The translations under genes and the position numbers were made by a program. A stretch of 33,416 nucleotides of DNA, from NCBI GenBank assembly GCA_050740975.1, contig JBOIEE010000184.1, forward strand, positions 1-33,416, read 5' to 3'. Under the pieces are notes generated by a model, which worked only from the letters and a program-made list of their open reading frames with translations, ran no database searches and was not told the origin of the DNA. Shown one piece after another: positions 6,583-14,988 of the stretch; position 1 is the stretch's first letter; each line of letters opens with the position of its first letter. This DNA is from JBOHHR01 sp050740975 (GTDB taxonomy: Bacteria > Pseudomonadota > Gammaproteobacteria > JBOHHR01).

Positions 6583-8385
6583 ATGAGTGAAATATTTCTC
6601 AGAGGTTTTGGATCGAACAGGATGCAGAGCGCCAGGAGAGGAGGCGACACCGAACAAATACCCATAGCGCTATTCATCCTAAGCTTAGGCGCATCGTTTA
6701 TAGGCGCATGCGCTAAGCTGCCGTCACCCCCCGTTGCCCCGGTGCAAGCACCGACTCCACCGGCGCAGAAGCACGAGCCTTCAACCCAAGCGACGCCCCG
6801 CAACGAGCTAACAGAGGAGGTGCTGTATAAGTTTTTGTTTGCAGAGATCGCCGGCCAGCGGGGCAAATTGGAACTATCGGTTGAAACCTATCTTGAGCTT
6901 GCGCGCAGCATACCCGACCCCCGCGTGGCGGAGCGCGCTACTCAAATAGCTGTATTTGCAAAGAAAGACACGGAGGCGCTGGAGGCCGCGAAGCTATGGA
7001 CGAAATACGCTCCAGAGGACCTGGACGCCAGGCAAGCGCTGGCGGCTATGCACATCCGCCAAGGCCAGTCCGAAGAGGCCTTGCACCAGCTCGAGTACGT
7101 AATGTCTTCCAACAAGGGGGACGCTAAACAAAAGTTGCGCATGATTGCCGGGTTTCTCTCCCGCGAGGACGATCGAGCGACCGCCTTAGCCGTGATGGAA
7201 CGCCTGGTGGCTGAACGGCAGAGCGACGGGGATGCTCTGTTCGCCTACGCGCTACTCGCGGTGCGCGCAGAACGCTACGACAAAGCTCGCCAAGCGATGG
7301 AGCGCGTTATTGAACTGAATCCGGACGATAACCAAGCCATCCTGGCCTATGTAAGCGTATTGCAAAAACAGGGCGATGCGGATAACGCCCTAAAATGGGT
7401 GGATAAGCGTCTCAAACAGCACCCGGAACAGTCTGAATTACGGATGGTGTACGCCCGCTTATTGGCCGAAGAGAAACGCTTTGACGAGGCGCGCGTGCAA
7501 TTCAAGTTGCTGGAGAAAGCGCAACCGGATAACCCCGACGTACTGTACGCGCTCGGATGGTTAGGGATTCAAACCAATGAGTTAGCTGAATCTGAAGCGC
7601 ATTTTACAACGCTTGTCGAGAGCGGGCGCCGGGTGGATGAAGCGAGTTATTACCTGGGCCATATCGCTGAAAGCAGGGACCAATACGACGATGCTTTGAA
7701 ATGGTACCGATCGATCGGATCGGGAGAACTCCATTTCGATGCGCAAATCCGCGTCGCTTTAGTATTAGTACAGCAAGACAAGGTAAAAGAAGCCATGCGG
7801 CACCTGCGCGCTGTCGAAGCCCGCGATAGCGAGCAAATGCGGCGTTTAGTGTTAGCGCAAGCGGAGATCCTCACCACACAGGGACAATACGCGGAGGCGA
7901 TGCGTGTATACGACCAAGCGCTTAAAGCAGAACACGATGCGGATCTGTTGTACGCACGCGCGATGTTGGCAGAGAAAATGGGCAAGCTGGACCTGTTGGA
8001 GAGCGATTTGCGGCAAATCCTTGAGCGGGAACCCGACAACGTGCAGGCTCTCAACGCGTTGGGATACACCTTGGCGGATCGCACCGACCGCTATCAAGAA
8101 GCCTATTCGTTAATCAAGCGGGCGCTGCAACTGCGACCTAACGATTTTTATATCTTAGATAGCATGGGGTGGGTCCTATACCGGCTGGGCAAGCTGGAGC
8201 AGGCTCTAGGATACCTACGAAGGGCCAAGGTGTTGCGAGATGACCCCGAGATAGCGGCACATCTGGGAGAAGTGCTGTGGGTGAAGGGCGACAAACAAGA
8301 GGCGAAAAACGTGTGGGAGGATGCATTGAAAAGTAACCCGGGTGATAAAAAGCTGCGTGAGGTGATCAATCGCCTAGCGCCGTGA
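6583..8385 (+). CDS. TPR-repeat outer-membrane lipoprotein
   Basis: A 600-residue protein made almost wholly of tetratricopeptide helices. A hydrophobic signal segment (about residues 26-42, IPIALFILSLGASFIGAC) ends in a lipobox with C43, so it is probably a lipoprotein; a proline-rich linker follows. From residue 75 the chain is a superhelix of TPR units. The clearest are at the C-terminus: ALNALGYTLADRT, YILDSMGWVLYRLGKLEQAL and IAAHLGEVLWVKGDKQEA. It matches the conserved gammaproteobacterial TPR family encoded opposite hemA, which is normally followed by lolB and ispE; here neither follows. ATG at 6622 is an alternative start giving a more usual signal-peptide length. The molecular role is not established; a scaffolding role at the envelope is inferred. 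Confidence 0.88.
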   Translation: MSEIFLRGFGSNRMQSARRGGDTEQIPIALFILSLGASFIGACAKLPSPPVAPVQAPTPPAQKHEPSTQATPRNELTEEVLYKFLFAEIAGQRGKLELSVETYLELARSIPDPRVAERATQIAVFAKKDTEALEAAKLWTKYAPEDLDARQALAAMHIRQGQSEEALHQLEYVMSSNKGDAKQKLRMIAGFLSREDDRATALAVMERLVAERQSDGDALFAYALLAVRAERYDKARQAMERVIELNPDDNQAILAYVSVLQKQGDADNALKWVDKRLKQHPEQSELRMVYARLLAEEKRFDEARVQFKLLEKAQPDNPDVLYALGWLGIQTNELAESEAHFTTLVESGRRVDEASYYLGHIAESRDQYDDALKWYRSIGSGELHFDAQIRVALVLVQQDKVKEAMRHLRAVEARDSEQMRRLVLAQAEILTTQGQYAEAMRVYDQALKAEHDADLLYARAMLAEKMGKLDLLESDLRQILEREPDNVQALNALGYTLADRTDRYQEAYSLIKRALQLRPNDFYILDSMGWVLYRLGKLEQALGYLRRAKVLRDDPEIAAHLGEVLWVKGDKQEAKNVWEDALKSNPGDKKLREVINRLAP

Positions 8386-8402
8386 GAAGCACTCTTAGTG
8401 TA

Positions 8403-8558
8403 GTGGGCACTTCGAAAAATTCCGCCCGTGGAATTTTTCGCATCGCAAAGCAAAAATGCGATTTTTGCTTTGCTCCATTTCTCAAACAGTTACCTGTTCG
8501 AGAAATGGGCAGCATTTCCCTATGCTGCTGGGCACTTCGAATTAATCGAAGTGCCCAC
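8403..8558. repeat. Array of five abutting hairpins bounded by a 13-bp inverted repeat
   Basis: The whole gap between two convergent genes is built of stems. Hairpins: A 8413-8440 (11 bp perfect, 6-base loop); B 8445-8473 (13 bp perfect, 3-base loop GCG); C 8475-8508 (9 bp, one mismatch, 5 bp, 4-base loop); D 8509-8528 (7 bp, 6-base loop); E 8529-8557 (12 bp perfect, 5-base loop). C, D and E abut with no spacer. GTGGGCACTTCGA at 8403-8415 also pairs with TCGAAGTGCCCAC at 8546-8558, enclosing everything. The same 12 bases recur in direct orientation at 8529-8540, so 8546-8557 has two alternative partners. It may be a non-autonomous mobile element, a bidirectional terminator or a structured RNA. 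No target-site duplication is obvious. Confidence 0.85.
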
Positions 8559-8603
8559 AAGTCCTGAGAAGATGACTAACGTTAAAAAACTGCTGAGCTT
8601 GAT

Positions 8604-9629
8604 CTAAAAATCAATGAGTTGCGCGGCGTAGTGCGCAGCGCCTAGCGTGACGGTCTGGGTGTTTAGGATCACTCGAACAGGAACCTTCTCGAGAAAAGAA
8701 CGAAAACGGCCCTTGTCAAGAAAGGCGGCCTCGAACGCGTCATCGATGTGCGTGCGCTTTTTGAAAACGTGGGGAGCGATACCGCCGCCAAGGTATACGC
8801 CACCTCGAGCGGTGCTGACTAAAGCAAGGTTACCGGCCGCAGCGCCATAGGCCGCGACAAACATTCTTAGAGCCTCCGTGCAAAGAGCAGATCTGCCTTC
8901 TAGCGCAGCCTTAGAGATAACCTGAGGGGCGTCGGAACATTTTATTTCGTGCGGCACAGCAGGATCTTTAGTCGCAAAATTCCTCTGAACGAGATAGTCG
9001 TATATGTTCTTAAGTCCGGCCCCTGAGACCACCCGCTCAACGCTGACGTGGGTACCGGACGTATCTTTTAGGAATTTCCGCTGCTGTAGGAATTTAAGCA
9101 GATCGATCTCCTTATCGTCGCGCGGAGCGAAATCCATATGGCCGCCTTCTGACCATATAGGAAGGCTTGTTTCCCAACCTTCGGGTAGCAAGGCCATGCC
9201 GAGACCGGTACCAGCAGCGAGCAGCACGCGATTTCCTCCCGGTTCCTCCTCGCCAGCATGAAGCGTTGCTATATCCTCTTCTCCTAGAGCGCTAATCCCA
9301 TACGCCATCGCAACCAGGTCATTAAGCAGCATCACACGGGAGAGCCCAGTTTTCTGAGCCACTTCGTCGCCCGTGATAGCCTCCCAGGAAGGTAAGTTTG
9401 TAGGCTTGACGCTATTTTTGGTTACTGGGCCCGCAACCCCGAAGCATGCAATCGCGATTTCCCTTGGATGTCCGCGGGTTTTATCGAGAAAATCTTTGAT
9501 GAGTGTCTGGAGTCCAGAGTAGTCGCGAGTTTCGAAGGTGCCTGAATATTTCTCCTTAAGCGCGCCCTTTTCCATCCGAAAAAGGCCGATACTGGTATTA
9601 GTACCACCAATGTCGCCTGACAGGATCAT
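8604..9629 (-). CDS. glk: Glucokinase (ROK-unrelated, Glk family)
   Basis: Phosphorylates glucose with ATP to glucose-6-phosphate in the cytoplasm. The 341-residue product has the phosphate-binding ILSGDIGGTNTS at the start, the substrate aspartate in LLNDLVAMAYGI, the adenosine motif LLAAGTGLGMALL, SEGGHMDFAPRDD and the C-terminal GGVYLGGGIAPH. This fits the E. coli-type Glk family (PF02685). The frame extends to 9698, but ATG at 9629 puts GDIGGTN at the normal position. A GGAG box lies ten bases upstream. It is 146 bases downstream of hpnA on the same strand, so read-through from the hopanoid operon is possible but an own promoter is more likely. It ends beside the hairpin array, convergent with the TPR gene. 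Confidence 0.93.
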   Translation of the reverse strand: MILSGDIGGTNTSIGLFRMEKGALKEKYSGTFETRDYSGLQTLIKDFLDKTRGHPREIAIACFGVAGPVTKNSVKPTNLPSWEAITGDEVAQKTGLSRVMLLNDLVAMAYGISALGEEDIATLHAGEEEPGGNRVLLAAGTGLGMALLPEGWETSLPIWSEGGHMDFAPRDDKEIDLLKFLQQRKFLKDTSGTHVSVERVVSGAGLKNIYDYLVQRNFATKDPAVPHEIKCSDAPQVISKAALEGRSALCTEALRMFVAAYGAAAGNLALVSTARGGVYLGGGIAPHVFKKRTHIDDAFEAAFLDKGRFRSFLEKVPVRVILNTQTVTLGAAHYAAQLIDF

Positions 9630-9775
9630 CTGGGTTGGTCTCCAACCTCCAGATCGACGCAGAGCTTTTGACAACGGTCGACTTCTAGCTTCGCTCACAA
9701 CTGGTACGCAGTCTCGCTCATAGGCACGCCTATTTGCTTTCGGAGCGCGGCTGAAAGGTAACGGTGTAAACTAAT

Positions 9776-10768
9776 TCAGGCATAGCCCTTGGCGCGAAAC
9801 CAAGCGATGGCTTCCTCGATCGCCTGCTCGGCTGCGCGGAAGCGATAAGCAAGCTCTCGCTCCGCCTTGCCGCTGGTGAAGAACATTTTCTTCTTCGACA
9901 TGCGGACCCCCGCGACTGTGAGCCGGGGCGGCGTGTGCGCTTGGCTCACCTTGGCCCAAGCTTCGCTGATATAGGCGAAAGGCAGGATCAAGCCTTGGGG
10001 CAAACGGATCCGGGGTGGCTTACCGCCGGTGATACTGGCGACGCATTCCAAGATCTGGCGCAGCGTCACATTGTGACCCCCTAAAATGTAGCGTTCGCCT
10101 ATCCTCCCGCGTTCGAAGGCCAGTAAATGTCCTTCCGCCACATCATCTACGTGGACCACGTTCAGCCCCGTATCCACGTAAGCCGGCATGCGTCCGGTCG
10201 CCGCGTCCGAAATTATGCGCCCGGTAGGGGTGGGTTTGACGTCTCGTGGACCGATCGGCGTGGAGGGGTTCACGATCACTACGGGTAATCCCTGCTCGCT
10301 CACTAAGCGTGTGATCTCTTGTTCCGCAAGAAACTTGGACCGTTTGTAGTGGCCGATCATGTGGTCGAGTGAGACCGGGGTTTCTTCGTCGGCCGGTACG
10401 CCGTCGAGATGCAACCCTAAGGTGGCGACACTGCTGGTGTAGACGATCCGCCGCACCCCCGCATCCACCGCCGCAAGCACGATGTTGCGCGTACCGGTGA
10501 CATTGGTGTGGTAGAGCTCCTGCGGGTCTTTGGCCCACAAGCGGTAATCCGCAGCCACGTGATAGAGCGCCTCGCATGTGCGCACGGCATGCTCTAGGGA
10601 CTGCCGGTCTCTGAGATCGCCCACGACCACTTTAACCGGCAAGCCCTCCAGATTGGCGCGGCTGCTCCCGGTGCGGACCAGCACCCGCGCTTCGTGCCCA
10701 TGTTCGATCAGTTTGCGCAACACGGCCGCGCCTACGAACCCGCTGGCGCCTGTGATCAAAATCCTCAT
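9776..10768 (-). CDS. hpnA: Hopanoid-associated sugar epimerase / dihydroflavonol-4-reductase-like SDR
   Basis: Extended short-chain dehydrogenase of the HpnA family, which is found in hopanoid clusters and is presumed to act on a sugar or on a hopanoid side chain; its reaction is unproven. The 330 residues begin with the NAD(P) loop ITGASGFVGAAVL (GxxGxxG). They continue with the GDLRD adenine-binding stretch, YHVAADYRLWA, YTSSVATLG (catalytic serine) and the active-site pair in YKRSK (Y141 region). INNER features PSTPIGPRDVKPTPTG and the C-terminal SKKKMFFTSGKAE block are typical of HpnA. It follows hpnG by 70 bases on the same strand and is the last of the hopanoid genes. ATG at 10768 gives the standard N-terminus. 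Confidence 0.9.
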   Translation of the reverse strand: MRILITGASGFVGAAVLRKLIEHGHEARVLVRTGSSRANLEGLPVKVVVGDLRDRQSLEHAVRTCEALYHVAADYRLWAKDPQELYHTNVTGTRNIVLAAVDAGVRRIVYTSSVATLGLHLDGVPADEETPVSLDHMIGHYKRSKFLAEQEITRLVSEQGLPVVIVNPSTPIGPRDVKPTPTGRIISDAATGRMPAYVDTGLNVVHVDDVAEGHLLAFERGRIGERYILGGHNVTLRQILECVASITGGKPPRIRLPQGLILPFAYISEAWAKVSQAHTPPRLTVAGVRMSKKKMFFTSGKAERELAYRFRAAEQAIEEAIAWFRAKGYA

Positions 10769-10838
10769 GCGTTAGGGCTCAATGGGAAATGGTCTAGGGA
10801 CATCAACGTGGAAGGCACAGACTTCCGAAAAGCGCCCG

Positions 10839-11567
10839 CTATCTTGCGGGTTCCGGAAGAAGCTCGGTCAAGGCAGCGCTACGACTCGCCATGAGCAGCG
10901 GCCCTGCACGTTTGGACACGTACCTCAGAGTGCTTAAAGCCTGCTGGAACGCGATTCCGAGCCGGATCAAGGGCACTAGGTCCAAAGGCGAGCGCGCAAG
11001 CCCTAGCAAAAGCTTCGTCAACCTGCTTTTACCCACATCGTCAACGGCATTGAGCACACAGTGGGGCAGCGTCAGGTCGAACGGGTCTGCGATCGCGCGG
11101 ATGGCTACAAACGGTAAACCTGCTTTGCGCGCGACCTGCGCCACCGCCATGCTTTCCATGTCCGCTGCCATGGCTTCGGTTTCTGTATGTAGGGACGCTT
11201 TCTGCGCACGGCTGCTCAAAGCTATCGGCGTGTGGGCGATAGCGCCGCCGTGTACGGGGAGGCGTTCGACCAGACGTGAAAACAAGCGTTGCCGCCAATG
11301 CTCATCAACCGTGATCTGCGCACGCCCAGCTACCAAGCAATGCGGAAGCACCAGGCTACCGGCTCGCAGCTCTTCGGCCAAGCCCGCGGCGATGCCCCAA
11401 CTGGCGAGCGCGTTAACACCCTCTTGCACAAGCCGGGCGGCCGCTAGCCGGGCAAGGTCCGGTCCCATACCGGAAATGCCCAACGACACCCCCATCTCCG
11501 CCGGTGGTTTGTAAAAGCATTGCGCCTCCGCGTTTAGGGCCGCGACAACCCCAAGAAAGCCGCTCAC
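10839..11567 (-). CDS. hpnG: Hopanoid-associated phosphorylase / adenosylhopane nucleosidase
   Basis: HpnG removes adenine from adenosylhopane to give ribosylhopane, a step in making C35 bacteriohopanepolyols. The 242-residue product has the nucleoside-phosphorylase fold. Visible are VVAALNAEAQ at the start, LGISGMGPDLA, ASWGIAAGL, and the nucleoside-binding ADMESMAVAQVA followed by FVAIRAIADPFD. ATG overlaps the shc stop by four bases (11564-11567), so the two are translationally coupled. The enzyme that makes its substrate (HpnH, a radical-SAM protein) is not in the window. Sequence motifs fit HpnG better than MTA/SAH nucleosidase, but the two families share the fold. Confidence 0.87.
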   Translation of the reverse strand: MSGFLGVVAALNAEAQCFYKPPAEMGVSLGISGMGPDLARLAAARLVQEGVNALASWGIAAGLAEELRAGSLVLPHCLVAGRAQITVDEHWRQRLFSRLVERLPVHGGAIAHTPIALSSRAQKASLHTETEAMAADMESMAVAQVARKAGLPFVAIRAIADPFDLTLPHCVLNAVDDVGKSRLTKLLLGLARSPLDLVPLIRLGIAFQQALSTLRYVSKRAGPLLMASRSAALTELLPEPAR

Positions 11568-13504
11568 CGTCTACGGTTGCGATACTGCGCCAAGGCCCAA
11601 AGCGGGAAGTATTTCGTGTAGCCATGGTACTTGAGATAAAAAACGCGCGGGAATCCCGGCGCCGTAAAGCTGTCCTCATGCCACTGGCCCCCGCTTTGCT
11701 GGCGCATCAGCAGATACGTCGCGCCACGCTCCAGCGCTAGGCAATCCACTTCGCCAATGGCCATCAATGCCAGCATCGCCCAAGCGGTGCTGTAGACAGT
11801 ACTGGGGTGAGCTTGATTCTGCCTGCCGGGATCATAACTGTCATTGCTCTCGCCCCAGCCCCCGTCTATATGCTGGCGCTGCTTGAGCCATTCGACCGCC
11901 TTCCGGATCCAGCCCTGTTGCGGATTTTCACCCGCGATCTCTAAGGCGCTCAACACCGACCAGGTACCGTAGATGTAATTGGTACCCCAGCGTCCGTACC
12001 AGGACCCATTGGCTTGCTGGGTGTTTTTTAAGTATCCGATAGCCGCCTCTATAGCGGGCCGGTAGCGCGTCCTGTCCGCCAGCGATAACAACGCGATGCA
12101 GCGGGCGGTGACATCCTCCGTGGGAGGGTCCAACAGCGCTCCGTGGTCTGCGAAGGGAATGTGGTTAAGGTAGTAATGGCTGTTATCGCGATCAAAAGAC
12201 GCAAAACCGCCATTTTTCGATTGCATGCCGTTGATCCATTCGGCCGCCGCGGCTATCGATTCGCGGTAGCGGGTGGGGTCAGCCACCTGCATTGCCCAGC
12301 CGATGAGAGACGTATCATCCAGATCGGGATAGTAATCGTTCGCGTACTCGAAGGGCCAACCGCCGCCTTTAAGACCGGGGCTGTATTCGCGCCAATCTCC
12401 CGGCTCATCGCTGAGCTGGCGCTCTTTAAGCCAGTCCAGCCCCTTCAGCACAGCAGGACTTGGAATGCCCCGGTTCACCTCCAGCAAGCTCAGACACGTG
12501 AGCCCCGTGTCCCACATCGGGGAGAGGCACGGTTGACAATACGCCCAGTCTTCGTTAGTCACCAGCATCTTCTTCAACGCCGCTCGTGTTTGCAGGCGGT
12601 AGGGATGATGATCCGGAAAGCCCAACAAGGCCAAGGCTTCATGGGCGTTGACCATTGCCGGGAAAATCCCCCCAAGGCCGTCTTCGCCATTGAGACGCTC
12701 GGTAAACCAGTGTGTCGCCCGGCGGATGGCCGCTGCCCGCACCACTCGCGGGATAAGCCACTCCAGATGCCGAGCAAGGTAATCGAACCCTAAGAGCAGC
12801 CGCCCCAGAGTGCTTTTCGGCGGTTCGAAGTAATTCTTTTCCAGCTCCGGCGCTGTCCGGAACAACTCCCGCACATCCACGCCCTTCGGGTTCGCCGCCT
12901 TGGGCTTCAGGCTGCATAGGATCAGCAGCGGTACCATCACCGTGCGCGACCAATAGGACACCTTGCTGAGGTGAAAGGGAAACCATCGCGGAAGCAGTAT
13001 GGCTTCAACCGGCGTAAATGGGGTCGCGCGCCAGGGAAGCTGCTGAAAAAGCGCCAGTGTTATACGGGTAAAGACGTTGCTTTTCGCAGCGCCGCCCGCA
13101 GCGAGGAGGGCACGCCGTGCTCTTGCCATGTGCGGCCTGTCGGCGGAATCCCCCGCCAGTTTGAGGGCGTGATAGGCCTTGACGGAACAGCTGATATCCA
13201 GTTCCCCGCCCGGGTAAAGAGGCCACCCCCCTTGCTCGTTCTGACGTGCCCGCAGATAGTTTGCGATTTTGGTTTGCAGCGCTTCATCGATCTCATCCAT
13301 GTAATGCATCATCAAAATGTACTCAGCCGGTATGGTGCAATCTGCTTCCAGTTCGTACACCCAGTATCCGTCCCTTTGTTGCTGTGCCAGCAGGGCTTCT
13401 TTGGCCCTGTGTATGGCGGTTTCCAGCGTATCTTCCGTCTGTGAAATCGGCAGATCTTGGAACAACGCCTGCTCTGTGCGCATCAATCGCGCTTGCGTCA
13501 CCAT
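11564..13504 (-). CDS. shc: Squalene-hopene cyclase
   Basis: Monotopic membrane enzyme that cyclises squalene to hopene and hopanol in one cationic cascade. The 646-residue length is normal. The acid-motif DxDD is DLDDT at 394-398, which protonates the terminal double bond. Several QW repeats are visible, for example near residue 90 (QNEQGGW), QSKNGGFASF, QQANGSWYGRW, RQHIDGGWGES and RQQSGGQW. The family signature WGTNYIYGTWSV is present. The start is supported by GGAG seven bases before the ATG at 13504. It follows the squalene synthase gene by 36 bases and overlaps hpnG by four, so substrate synthesis and cyclisation are co-expressed. Confidence 0.97.
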   Translation of the reverse strand: MVTQARLMRTEQALFQDLPISQTEDTLETAIHRAKEALLAQQQRDGYWVYELEADCTIPAEYILMMHYMDEIDEALQTKIANYLRARQNEQGGWPLYPGGELDISCSVKAYHALKLAGDSADRPHMARARRALLAAGGAAKSNVFTRITLALFQQLPWRATPFTPVEAILLPRWFPFHLSKVSYWSRTVMVPLLILCSLKPKAANPKGVDVRELFRTAPELEKNYFEPPKSTLGRLLLGFDYLARHLEWLIPRVVRAAAIRRATHWFTERLNGEDGLGGIFPAMVNAHEALALLGFPDHHPYRLQTRAALKKMLVTNEDWAYCQPCLSPMWDTGLTCLSLLEVNRGIPSPAVLKGLDWLKERQLSDEPGDWREYSPGLKGGGWPFEYANDYYPDLDDTSLIGWAMQVADPTRYRESIAAAAEWINGMQSKNGGFASFDRDNSHYYLNHIPFADHGALLDPPTEDVTARCIALLSLADRTRYRPAIEAAIGYLKNTQQANGSWYGRWGTNYIYGTWSVLSALEIAGENPQQGWIRKAVEWLKQRQHIDGGWGESNDSYDPGRQNQAHPSTVYSTAWAMLALMAIGEVDCLALERGATYLLMRQQSGGQWHEDSFTAPGFPRVFYLKYHGYTKYFPLWALAQYRNRRR

Positions 13505-13540
13505 ACCCTTCTCCCCCCGCAGGTTACCTTCCGATCGCGC

Positions 13541-14662
13541 TTATACCCTGCTATGTCGCTCGTCTATAGCCCGAACCGGAAAATCGCTCACCATAATATT
13601 AAACAGTAATTTCAATAAACTATCAAAACTAACTAATAAATTGCTTACAATTATCGTCGCCCGGACGCTGGCGCGCGTGATCTTGACTTCCTTGCCTGAG
13701 CGGTAGCGCTTGTGGCGGTGGATCTTGCGCAATGTCAGCACCGCCATGGCTAATGCCCAAAGGCAAAATTTTCGCATCCCCTTTTCCCGTTTGGGTATCT
13801 TCAAGGTGTACCTCAAGGCGTTTTCCAAATGTCCCCGTGCGATCCCGATAAGCTCAGCTATCCCGGACCCAAACCTCGGATTGCCGTGCTCCTGCATTAA
13901 CGCTCCTAAGTCGAGTTGCCGTTTACGGAAAATATCGCGCGGCAGCCAGCAGGCCCCCCGCGCATGGTCTTCCCATACATCCTTCAAGATATTCGTCATC
14001 TGCAGTCCCTGCCCAAAGGAAACGGCGAGCTGCATCATCTCCTCCCGCTGATCGTTGAGTTCCTCGCAGTAATCACAGAACAGCTCGGTCAGCATTTCGC
14101 CAACCACGCCCGCGACGTAGTAACAGTATTCGTCCAGAGCGGCGAGATCGTTGAGACCCGCTCTCGAGCCGTTATTCTGATATTTGGCCATTCCGCGGGC
14201 CATGATTCGTATGCAACGGGCGAGTGCGCGGCGTTGGCCGGGATTGTAGCTGTGGGTGATGCGCAATACCTGCGGTACGTGTTTGATGAGATCGCGTTCC
14301 GCTGCCAGCGTGTGCTCCGAAAGCACGGAGAATAACGCTGCTGCAAACCCCTCGCTCGAGCTTCGGCCCTCCACGACCCGGATGAACTGATCGGAAAAAG
14401 CCTCTTTTTGCTCATGGCTTAGCGTGGCCTCATCTTCAATGGTATCCGCTATGCGGCACAACAGGTAAGCGTTGCTGACTACGCTCGCCAACCTTTGCGG
14501 CAATTGTGGAATGGTAAGGGCGAAGGTGCGCGATACGCCCTGCAGGACATAGTCTTGATAGGCTAAGTCTTCTCGTGCAACCCGTGTTTCCTGGGATTCT
14601 TGATCGGGCGCTCCCGAGATACGGTCTAGCTGTGTAAGCGTGCCTTTTGTACTTTGTCCCAA
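13541..14662 (-). CDS. Squalene synthase (single-enzyme, eukaryote-like type)
   Basis: Condenses two farnesyl diphosphates head-to-head and reduces presqualene diphosphate to squalene. It has both aspartate-rich motifs, DTIED (73-77) and DVWED (228-232, in LQMTNILKDVWED), the YCYYVAGVVGEML segment, and a C-terminal region with FCLWALAMAVLTL. This last block and the 373-residue length resemble the one-step squalene synthases of eukaryotes and Methylococcus, not the shorter HpnC or HpnD proteins. No HpnE oxidoreductase gene accompanies it. First gene of the hopanoid operon. The only usable start near the N-terminus is TTG at 14662; the stop upstream (at about 14720) excludes a longer ATG start, so the N-terminus remains uncertain. 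The assignment as one-step enzyme is inference from motifs and context. Confidence 0.85.
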   Translation of the reverse strand: MGQSTKGTLTQLDRISGAPDQESQETRVAREDLAYQDYVLQGVSRTFALTIPQLPQRLASVVSNAYLLCRIADTIEDEATLSHEQKEAFSDQFIRVVEGRSSSEGFAAALFSVLSEHTLAAERDLIKHVPQVLRITHSYNPGQRRALARCIRIMARGMAKYQNNGSRAGLNDLAALDEYCYYVAGVVGEMLTELFCDYCEELNDQREEMMQLAVSFGQGLQMTNILKDVWEDHARGACWLPRDIFRKRQLDLGALMQEHGNPRFGSGIAELIGIARGHLENALRYTLKIPKREKGMRKFCLWALAMAVLTLRKIHRHKRYRSGKEVKITRASVRATIIVSNLLVSFDSLLKLLFNIMVSDFPVRAIDERHSRV

Positions 14663-14818
14663 GTTAGGGGATCCCCTTTTTCCTCCCTCGAACTTCCGCC
14701 GCTCGTTTTCTTTGCATTATCGCGCTTCCTGCTGGGCTCAATGCTAACGAGAAAACGCGTTATTTACAATACGTTGTTTAAAGCGAGGATAATTCGAACC
14801 AGGATCTCGAGCTTCGAC

Positions 14819-14895
14819 TGGTCGGGGTGACTGGATTCGAACCAGCGACTTCTACCTCCCGAAGGTAGCGCTCTACCAAACTGAGCTACACCCCG
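14819..14895 (-). tRNA. tRNA-Pro (anticodon CGG)
   Basis: On the minus strand the 77 bases fold as a complete cloverleaf. The acceptor is CGGGGTG/CACCCCG, the D-arm is around TAGCTCAGTTTGGTAGAGC, the anticodon stem is CTACC/GGTAG with loop TTCGGGA (anticodon CGG), and the T-arm is CTGGTTCGAATCCAG. The discriminator A and an encoded CCA end are present. It lies alone between the hopanoid operon and ispB. Confidence 0.97.
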
Positions 14896-14988
14896 AGTCA
14901 CTCACGGAACTGCCGCCCCTCTGGCGTCCCCTCCACGTAAAGGCGCGCCGAGACCCGAGACCCACAATGGAGCCATCGTGGCGGCCAG

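Noticed and set aside
8382..8567. 61-codon open frame on the plus strand through the hairpin array
   Set aside because: It is a by-product of the palindromic sequence, starts inside the TPR gene end, has no ribosome site, and equal-length frames exist on the other strand.
10891..11514. 207-codon plus-strand frame opposite hpnG
   Set aside because: Shadow of hpnG; low-complexity serine/arginine-rich product typical of antisense frames.
12143..12793. 216-codon plus-strand frame opposite shc
   Set aside because: Antisense to the conserved cyclase; codon use and composition follow the minus-strand gene.
14661..14672. GGGGATCCCC palindrome before the squalene synthase start, considered as an operator or cloning scar
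   Set aside because: A 10-base palindrome at a BamHI-type site is easily chance; the coding frame and neighbouring sequence continue normally on both sides.
14781..14818. A second tRNA gene next to tRNA-Pro
   Set aside because: Only the T-loop-like 11 bases are present; no acceptor, D-arm or anticodon stem can be formed.
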